Assembly (NCBI RefSeq): GCF_000004075.3 | Contig: NC_026660.2 | Location: forward strand, 2,418,001-2,482,000 | Direction: 5' to 3' | DNA from: Cucumis sativus | Taxonomy: Eukaryota > Streptophyta > Magnoliopsida > Cucurbitales > Cucurbitaceae | Length of the DNA: 64,000 bases | Part shown: positions 56,546-64,000 of the stretch, piece by piece | Position numbering within the stretch: the stretch's first letter is position 1 | Layout: each line of letters starts with the position of its first letter | The notes under the pieces: generated by a model | What the model was told of the DNA's origin: nothing | Database searches by the model: none | Seen by the model: only the letters and a program-made list of their open reading frames with translations | Made by a program: the position numbers and the translations under genes

Positions 56546-57500
56546 AGAATGAAATAAAGTTGTTAAAAAGTTATATGATTAGTTAAGTTTGGATGTGTTA
56601 ACAAGTACTTATGAAGTTGAGAATAATTAAAGGCAGATGATATTTAATTTCATATTTGATTGAGGGGGAATAGACGACATATATATTTTTTTTGTAATAA
56701 AAAAAAGTACAAACCTTATAATTATAATTTCATTTTTTATAAAAAAAATTATATTTAATTATACCAAGTTATTATTATAATGAATAATATAATAATAATT
56801 ATAGTTAGAAACTAAAAATTAGAAATTTAATTATGGTTGAGGAATATGATTTTTTAAAATGACTACTAAAGAGGTTGATATATGTCTTGTTATTTTTTCA
56901 GGAGAAAAACGATTTTGAGCAAGAGAGAATATGGATGAATGTAGAAAATAGCGTTGTTAACCCAACAAACAAACTCACTCCTTTAGACTGGAAGGCGGAG
57001 TAGGAAATTAGGTGTACTGCAATGATGAAGGGCAGGGGCAAGTGACAGACGCACGGCCAACGATATTCTTTAAAGAAACGCATGTCCCTAAACAAGACAA
57101 ACCCCTATATCACACAATTTTGGACTCTAACCACCCCCACTCGTTTCACAATTCTCCGTCACAGTCACTCGAATACTGACGCGTGTCACTCTCCCAACGC
57201 CCAACCGTCCCCTAGCTTCCCACCACAAAATTTCCTGCCTCTGCCCAATGCCTTCAATTTTTAATCAACAACACTTCAAGTAGAAACACTATTTCATCAT
57301 TTCTTTCACATATTAACCTACCCAACACACATACCTCTAATTTTTTAAAAAAAAAAATTAGATGCTGACTCATTTGTCCCAATCTACTTGGTCACTTCCA
57401 AATTTAAATTGCCACCTATGATTGACATGGATAATAATAATATATTCCATTTCCCAATCATCATCCGCCACCTCCCTATTTCTTATATTTTTTCGTCTTT
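56546..57500. other. Intergenic DNA and promoter of the next gene
   Basis: No confident gene. From 57080 the sequence becomes C-rich (CCACCCCCACTCGTTTCAC) as in plant promoters and leaders. The small ORFs at 57082 and 57388 have no domain. Confidence 0.45.
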
Positions 57501-57512
57501 CTATTCTTCCTT

Positions 57513-57518
57513 TATAAA
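57513..57518 (+). promoter_or_regulatory. TATA box of the WD40-like gene
   Basis: TATAAA in CTTCCTTTATAAACTCTACC lies 110 bases before the ATG at 57623, giving a pyrimidine-rich leader of about 80 bases. Confidence 0.65.
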
Positions 57519-57622
57519 CTCTACCCATCTCCACATTCACATTTTCTATTTTCCCCCTCGCTTGGCAACCCAGAAAATTACTTTACCTTTTTTTCCTTTT
57601 TCCACGGAAGAATCTAAGATCA

Positions 57623-58546
57623 ATGGAAGTTCCTGTTCTAAACAGGATTACTGAATTAGGACCAAATCTGGGATCGCTTCCCAATCCCAGTTTTCTCTCT
57701 AGAATTTTCACTTCCGTTTTCCCATCCCAACATTTTTGGAAATGGGCTGCTCTCATTATTGCTTTCTTGGCCACATTTCCCGGAATAATCAATCGTGTTA
57801 AGGTTTTTATCATCGTCTGTCGTCGGAGAACTAAAACTACGTCGATTTCCGAACCTCTCTATCGATCTCTCCACTTCGGAGACAGCCGTGGTTTAGTTTC
57901 AAAGAATCTCAAATCTCCTCTGCTTTCAAGCTCTGAATCGGAGGATGAGAATGAGAGGGATCGGGAACACAACAACGACTCCGATTTTCGGGTTAAAGGC
58001 TCAAGTCTGTTTTCTGGTGAATTTGACGGTGGCTGTCGTTCTCGTCACCGGCGACGGCCCTGCAACGGTGGAGGCAACGGAGATTTGTTTTCGTGGCCAT
58101 GTTTTGGGTTGGAGAGAAGCGTAGTGAGGCAATGGGGTGATGTGAAATTGAAATGCGAGTTTGAGGAGCTGAGTGGGAGTATGATTTCGTTGTACGACGT
58201 GAATGAAGAGGCGGAGATTTGTTCAATTTTGAGCGGCGGAGGTTCGCTGAAAGCGGCGGCAGTATCGCCGAGAAGAATGGTGGTGGCTGCCAATGAGGGT
58301 GTTTCGGCGAATGTATCACTGAAGCTCTGGGACACGCGTGGCAGAAGCCGGACGCCGGTGGTGGGGATGGAGTGGGATTCACCGTCCGGAAATATTGTTG
58401 ATGTTTATTACGAGGATGTAGGAAATTTGTATGTTAGAGATAATGAAGCGGCCGGAATAATGATAGGCGATGTCAGAAGAGCTAGTTCAGGGTGGGAGAA
58501 ATTGACGGCGGGCGGTGGTGAAGGCTTGTGGGAAGTGGGACAGTAA
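57623..58546 (+). CDS. Single-pass membrane protein with WD40-like C-terminal region
   Basis: This intronless gene encodes 307 residues. Residues about 38-65 (FWKWAALIIAFLATFPGIIN and onwards to VFIIV) form one membrane segment, followed by CRRR, so the C-terminus probably faces the cytosol. Residues 95-150 are acidic, serine-rich and disordered (SSSESEDENERDRE). From about 160 (DLFSWPCFGLERSVVRQWGD) to 290 the pattern of short strands, SLYDVNEEAEICSILSGG, AAAVSPRRMVVAANEGVS, VSLKLWDTRGRSRTP and IMIGDVRR, resembles WD40 blades; only two or three are present, too few for a full propeller. Similar plant proteins are labelled transducin/WD40 repeat-like. I assign no function. Coding GC is clearly above the flanking DNA and no defect is seen. 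Confidence 0.78.
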   Translation: MEVPVLNRITELGPNLGSLPNPSFLSRIFTSVFPSQHFWKWAALIIAFLATFPGIINRVKVFIIVCRRRTKTTSISEPLYRSLHFGDSRGLVSKNLKSPLLSSSESEDENERDREHNNDSDFRVKGSSLFSGEFDGGCRSRHRRRPCNGGGNGDLFSWPCFGLERSVVRQWGDVKLKCEFEELSGSMISLYDVNEEAEICSILSGGGSLKAAAVSPRRMVVAANEGVSANVSLKLWDTRGRSRTPVVGMEWDSPSGNIVDVYYEDVGNLYVRDNEAAGIMIGDVRRASSGWEKLTAGGGEGLWEVGQ

Positions 58547-58647
58547 CGCCGTTTATAGTTTTGTTAGAGAAGTTTGGTGGTAACGACCGTGAGTGGGACG
58601 CTTGCTCCATTGGAACTTTTGTAGATATTGAATTTCCCAGCATTAAA

Positions 58648-58653
58648 AATAAA
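58648..58653 (+). terminator. Possible polyadenylation signal of the WD40-like gene
   Basis: AATAAA lies 102 bases after the stop codon. Confidence 0.45.
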
Positions 58654-58734
58654 TTATTTTAGTGTTGTTCGACAGTGGACTCACGTGGTGGTTGTGATCA
58701 TGTGAAATTGTGAATACAGTCATAAATCGCTTTT

Positions 58735-59120
58735 TTTAGCTTTATTTTCGTAAATATAACAAACTGCACCAGATTTAACCAAATCAAAATACTAATATAA
58801 AACTGGTCATTTTTTTTTTTTATTATACTATGTTTGTCTTTTCATCGTCTTTTATCTCTTTTTCTCTGGCGATTTTCTTTCTTTCTATCGTCTTTTTTTT
58901 TTCTTGTTCTCCAATCTTTCTTTATTTAATACCGTGTGTATCATGACAAAAAAATTGTTAGATATTAGATAGCTAAATTTAAACATTTTTCAAATATGTT
59001 ACGTCCGCTGCGTGCCAATTAATCACAAGACATTTTTGGTATTGAGTCTGTGACCTTTTTTCATTTTCGAATTATTCTATAGAGTGAAATTATTTTACCG
59101 CTTTGTTATATTTTTTAAAA
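58735..59120. mobile_element. TIR element, copy F, reversed and shortened
   Basis: It starts TTCGTAAATATAACAAACTG and ends TTTTACCGCTTTGTTATATT and then TTTTAAAAG. The end wording (GAATTATTCTATAGAGTG) is the reverse complement of the start of copies B and C. It abuts copy D head to head. Confidence 0.65.
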
Positions 59121-59139
59121 GACCCCGTTTTTAAGAGGT

Positions 59140-59945
59140 TTTTTAAAAACTACAAAAAAGCGCAAAAATATTTATATTGGATAGAACAATTTAAAAAAGA
59201 AAAAAAGCCCACAAATCCACAATATGAAATAACAAAATACCCCAATGATTAATTTGTCACACAAACGTGAAAAAATGATTTTGTATTTTGTACCTAGCCT
59301 AAACGATCTCTTAACAACTATCTTTTAGCAAGTATAAACAATATTGTAGTAAGTCTAACAATCTTGTACCCTTGTATCAAGTTTAAACAATTTCGTACCC
59401 GTCTACCTAGTCTAAACGATCTTGTAGCAAGTTTAAATGATCTTGTACCCCTTGTACTAAGTCTATACGATCTTGTACCCTTCTACATAGTCTAAACGAT
59501 CTCGTAGCAAGTCTAAATGATCTTGTACCTTTATACCAAGTCTAAACAATCTTATACCAAACCAAAACGATTTATTAATGATAGTGATTTGTCTTTATCT
59601 ATCTGAGATAAACAACTATTTGTTTAGATATTAGTACACGATCGTTTAGATCTTGTACCAATATCATTTTGATCATGTACTAAGAAAAAAAAAATAAGAA
59701 ATGAAGAAAAAGAAAAAAATTGGAAGGGGAAACGAAGAAATTAGTAAATATTTACATAAATAAAAATAATACCGTAAAATGAAGAATAAGTAATAATATG
59801 AAAAGGAAATGAATAAATCACAAAAAAAAAAAAAAAAAAGGATTATTCAATAACAAGCTTGAAATTTATGAAAATATCATAGATTTTTTTATTTTGTTAT
59901 ATGAGTCATAAATATTTTGGTGTTTTATTATATTTATTAAAATTA
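59140..59945. mobile_element. Non-autonomous TIR element, copy D
   Basis: It starts TTTTTTAAAAACTACAAAAA and ends TTTTGGTGTTTTATTATATT. The interior holds a tandem run of about eleven CTAAACGATCTTGTACCC-like units. No coding frame. Confidence 0.7.
59297..59570. repeat. Short tandem array of TCTAAACGATCTTGTACC units
   Basis: About eleven units of 20-32 bp. Variation is mostly in CGATC/CAATC/TGATC and in the spacer (CTTGTACC, TAGCAAG). Confidence 0.8.
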
Positions 59946-60296
59946 ACTTTTTTAATGTTTAGTATAAAAGTTAAAAAATAGAAAAGAAAAAAAAATAATG
60001 GGGAATCTAAATATAAAGAAATAAATTTCTAAAATAAAAATGTGGAATATAAAGATAATCCATTTGACTATTTGTAGACATGCTAAATACTTCAAATTTT
60101 ATTTAGAAGTAATTTGGATCGCATAAATTGTTTCTATATATTAAATATCTGTCATTTGAATGTCTTGGTTCTAAATTGAATGTCTTGGTTGTAAATATAT
60201 TTGTTTGGATGTTTGGATGTTTGGATGTCTAAAAGTTAAATATTTGTGTTCAATTCAATGTTTGTAAAAAAGAAAACTATTTAATTACTTAACTAA

Positions 60297-60605
60297 CACT
60301 AAAAGAAAGTAGACCTTATCCGACGCAGTTACACGTTGAAAAAACTTCAATTTGTGTCATGCAAGGTATTTCCGACGTTTGAATCAACGTTGGAAAAATG
60401 TAGGAGAAACCACTTCGGGGACACTTTCCCCAACGCGAGGCATGTCCATGTTGGTGTAACTTTCACCAGCACAATGTTGCGACGTCATAGAAAACTTAAT
60501 ACCGAAGTGTTTTCAGCATGTCGGGGAAGGCTTTTTCCGACGTGATGCGAATAAAGCCTTCCCCGACGTTGTGCAATATACGTCAGGAAGGCTTTCATAG
60601 TACTT
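60297..60605 (+). mobile_element. CACTA-type short element or end
   Basis: It begins CACTAAAAGAAAGTAGA and contains CCCCGACG/CGTCGGGG-type words in both orientations (for example CATGTCGGGGAAGGC and CCTTCCCCGACG). A weak right end, CTTTCATAGTAC, lies near 60600. The ORF at 60336-60545 is made of these motifs. Confidence 0.5.
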
Positions 60606-63564
60606 TTTTAGTTTTTTTTTTTTCATATTTCACATTTATTTGTTTTTAAACAAACCTTATAATTATATATGTTTTTCTTTCTTCTATGTGAACAGCAAGT
60701 TGTTAGCGACAATGTATCTAAATCCTAATGTCACTTTGTACTTTTGAAAGGATGGTGAATTTAGTTTGTCACCTGTCGAATGCATGAACTTAAAACTTTC
60801 CTTCTTGAGATAGAATCTCTAATAGACAGTAGTTTTGCTAAAATTGGTGGTTCAACTTGAAGTCCTCAAATGAAGAAGATGAAAAAGTTAAGAAAGAGAG
60901 AGAAATGGTTGGCTTTTGGAGTATGTTTTGTAGTTTTGATCCTCCAAGAACCATAATATTTGGCTTGTAGGTGCTTGAATTGAATGAAATGTAATTTTGC
61001 TGCTCCATAGAATCAAAATTGAACATGACGATGTCGATGAGAAGGAAGCCATGAACTATGAAGCATTAAACATTATAATGTATGAATTGGGTGGATCACT
61101 CACTAGTTTTACAACGTGACTGTGATTTGTGATGTAATATCTTGGTAGATTGAAATCTTGGAAGATCTTTGTTATAAAATTAGAAGCTTGTTTGAAACAT
61201 CTTTAATTGTAGTAGTAATAGAGATGTGATATCGTGATGTTCAATTTTGGCTATGGACCAGCAAATTAAATATAATGTGTTGTTGCTGGAAAAGCTAGGT
61301 GCACTACAAAGAAGGAAATAAAGTGTTTTCATGAGTAACCTTCATGAATGATTTTATAAGTATTTGTGAATCATTTTTTTAAAGAAATGAATTTGAATGT
61401 ATTTCATTTGAGTTTGTGGTTATATATATCTAATTAAGTATTGTTGTATTGATATGGATGTTGCTATTTGAAAAGAGAAAACTATTAATATATATGTGAT
61501 GATTGTGATGCTTGTGTATGAGTAAACCATTAGTATTATTCCTATTAAGTGAGAAATTGCTATATGGTGTACATATAATGTGTAAAGACGTCATATGGAC
61601 GACCTGTGGAAAAAGAAAGACGAATCAAAAAAATTCTCGAACATTATGGATGGAATGAACATCACAATAGTCTACATGTAGGATGCTAGAGAGAGTGAAC
61701 TGCAAGAGTCTTGGAGTGGGGAACGATTTGTGTTCTCCGTAGAAAAGAATAAGAAGCTAAAGTGTGATTTATGTGATTTGTAAAAACAGGCACGTGTGAG
61801 CCTGTATTTATGAAAGAAAAATGAATTTATGTGATTGTATTGTATTCCCCAAAAGTTTTGCTAAATACTTCACTCACTACGTATTTTACTTATATGTTGA
61901 GTTTCCCTTCCTAGGTGTTCACACATGAAGCTAAGTAAAGAAGGTTAAGATAAGTCATTATGTGGGAAAGCTGATCAAGTGATCTGTTTTTGGATATTTC
62001 AAAGTTATTAGCATTTAAGAGGGTTGCATCCCAGTTGTGTGTGAGGGATAAGTCTTTGTCCTAAAATAGGTTGCTAGGCGATCAAGAAGGAAGAGTAGAA
62101 AGGAGTAATTATACTCCTAAATATCTAGAGGGTGGAGGACGACATCCCAGTTTGATAAGAGTCAGGCGAGGTGTTCAAAGCCTATGATTTACCTTTGTAC
62201 TATGCGAGAAATGAAAATGTAATTTTAAAGCATTTGATCGAGTAATAAAAGTGAGATATTTTCTATTTCGTTGTGTTGGGTTGTGCTTATCGCTTATAAT
62301 TGTTCACTTTGTCAAAGATATAGTAGAAGAAAGGAAAGTAAAATCAGAAGACAATGCCGCAGATTTTTAAATCAAAGTAATCACTAAAGCAAAATTTGAG
62401 CACTGTCTCGGTCTACACAATATAGTAAACCAAACTTCGAAAGGAAAAATAAAACCAGAAGCAAAGGTGACAATCAGGAGAGAAATTTAGTTCAAAGGAG
62501 AAGATTTGTTAGAAATTGAACCAGATTACCTGATGAGCTTTATAAACTCCTATTCACAGTAAACATCAAGAAACCAAAAGTAGTTGATGAACACGACTAA
62601 TCTACAGTTATTATGTTAAAGAGAAGTTCAAAAGTCAGAAGTGAATCTTTTGCTTTAATATGTAGAAGCCTTTTGTAAAAAGGAAGAAGTAGAAATCAAA
62701 TACTTAGCTCTCTACTTTTTCCTGTAATTGCTCCCAATTCTTGATGCTGTTTTTGAAGTTAAATAAAAGCTCTTTGATTATCTTTCAAGAGTAGTGGATG
62801 TCAGCCTAAATGGCCGAACCACTAATAACTCAAGCGCTGTCTTCATCTTCCTCCTTCTCTTCTCTTCAAAATTTGAATATCCAAACGGGGAAACTCTTCA
62901 CAAATGGAAAAGTATTAAGCATCTCAAGATATATTTCATTTTCTCTCGTTCTTCATTTTTTGAATCAGCCTGTTGAAGAAAGAAAAACTGAAAGCAATAA
63001 AACAAAGGAACATTCCCAAAAATAGTAAAAATAATTATGATAATAGGGTCAATCTGACAAAAGTAGTAAATTTAATAATAGATAGCCATCTTATAATCCT
63101 TTCGTACGCTGCTACATGTTACTTTTTTAAAATTTGTTGCGGTAATTTTTCTAAAATAAACCAAAATAAGCATTAGAAACGTGGGGAATTGTGAGGTGTG
63201 TTCTCCACTATGTCATTTTTTCTTTACATAAGTAAATAAAAATTAAGTAAAAACATTATTGAGAGGTCAAAATGGTAGATTTACCGAATATTCAACAAAT
63301 GAAAACAGGAACGAAGTTTGATCAAAGAATAGAGGGTGGAAGAGGCATTAGTGCAAAAAAAGGGTGAAGGTATTCAAATACTAAACACTATCAATGAGTC
63401 AGTTTGGTAAAATTTTCCAAGATTTGGATGGCATCATAGTAATCATACATGTTTTTCTTTTCATTACATTACAAGTGTTTCAACAACGTAAATAAAAATC
63501 AAATTACAATTGCAAACTATAAACAAGATTAAAACAATTAAGACTTCATCTTTCGGGTGAAGGT
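60606..63564. other. Intergenic DNA, no confident gene
   Basis: The stretch near 61900-62260 (GGTGGAGGACGACATCCCAG, CTTTGTACTATGCGAGAAA) reads like the end of an LTR. The open frame at 62810-63025 starts MAEPLITQALSSSSSFSSLQ and runs into AT-rich sequence; it might be a remnant first exon, but I see no domain, TATA box or acceptor to support it. The minus frame at 60838-61026 is equally unsupported. Confidence 0.4.
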
Positions 63565-64000
63565 TAATTTTCATAAATATAACAAACAAACAAAATATTT
63601 ACGTTTACAACTCCGATAACAAAATGAAAAGGATCATTAAGCTAACCATTTTTAAAAAAATATTTCATATTTGTTTTTCTTTTTTATCGTTTTTTTTTTC
63701 TCTTCCTCTTCTGCAATGGTTTTTTCTCTCTATCCTCTTTCTTCCGCCATTTTTCTTTCTTCGTCTATCATTTTTCTTTTTCTTTTTTTAATTGTTATTT
63801 GGTTCAAGATTGAGTATCAAATATAAAATATCTATTTTTTTATTTTCTTTCAAACGGTTGGTTGTTCAAGATTACCAACCAAATATAAAGGATATTGAAA
63901 AAAATGTCGTGCAAAATCAAAAAAATAGTCAAATATAAACGATCGTATACCAAATAATTTAAATAAAAAAAAACGTTTAGATTTGGCTAGATTTGGATAG
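63565..64000. mobile_element. TIR element, copy E, reversed, cut by the window edge
   Basis: It begins TTTTCATAAATATAACAAAC and has the CT-rich tract and TATAAACGATCGTATACCAA core in reverse order to copies B and C. The other end lies outside the window. Confidence 0.65.

Noticed and set aside
57993..58382. Antisense open frames opposite the WD40-like gene
   Set aside because: They arise from the GC-rich coding sequence of the + strand gene and show no independent features.
62794..63025. Possible first exon starting MAEPLITQALSSSSS
   Set aside because: No TATA box, splice partner or domain could be found; kept only as a remark in the intergenic entry.
1..64000. tRNA, rRNA or organelle-derived insertions
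   Set aside because: No cloverleaf box A/B pair, rRNA stretch or plastid/mitochondrial gene was recognised on reading both strands; a tRNA scan would be decisive.

Overview
This window is AT-rich plant nuclear DNA. Genes have GT-AG introns, TATA boxes and AATAAA signals, and they sit in a dense mix of decayed LTR retrotransposons, CACTA, Mutator-like and hAT-like DNA transposons and short foldback elements. The gene families and the repeat vocabulary suggest a cucurbit, probably Cucumis (melon or cucumber). That assignment rests on recognition of the repeats and was not tested by any search.

Layout. At 0.38-1.46 kb is a DUF1639 gene (+). From 1.5 to 14.7 kb there is no intact gene. This stretch holds a TIR element, two CACTA ends, one with a 110-bp subterminal tandem array, a hAT-like MITE with an 8-bp target duplication, and the 3' part of a decayed Ty3/gypsy element with its LTR. 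At 14.7-27.0 kb is the main object: a direct duplication of about 2.8 kb whose copies lie 9.4 kb apart. Each copy carries one intronless gene for a secreted, proline-rich precursor built from 39-residue repeats. Every repeat contains a motif resembling the EPIP peptide of the IDA/IDA-LIKE abscission hormones, six in the first gene and seven in the second. Between the copies lies a CACTA fragment with a broken transposase/Ulp1-protease gene. At 31.5-32.3 kb (-) is a serine-rich plant-specific gene of unknown function. At 36.6-39.4 kb is a 2.7-kb LTR-like element with a 5-bp target duplication and an internal 105-bp tandem array. At 44.2-46.0 kb (+) is an intact three-exon GH5 glycosidase with a C-terminal ricin-B lectin-like domain. 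At 46.5-56.5 kb are a Copia 5' LTR with gag remnant, a CACTA terminus next to that gag, and a decayed Mutator-like element with a DUF1985 gene (+) facing a MULE transposase (-). At 57.6-58.5 kb (+) is a single-TM, WD40-like protein gene. The rest to 64 kb is repeats, including a TIR family that recurs at least six times in the window.

How the parts relate. The six host genes are independent single-gene units with their own promoters. Only the two EPIP-repeat genes form a related set. They share promoter, coding and 3' sequence and differ by exactly one 117-bp repeat, so they look like a recently duplicated peptide-hormone precursor whose repeat number is still changing.
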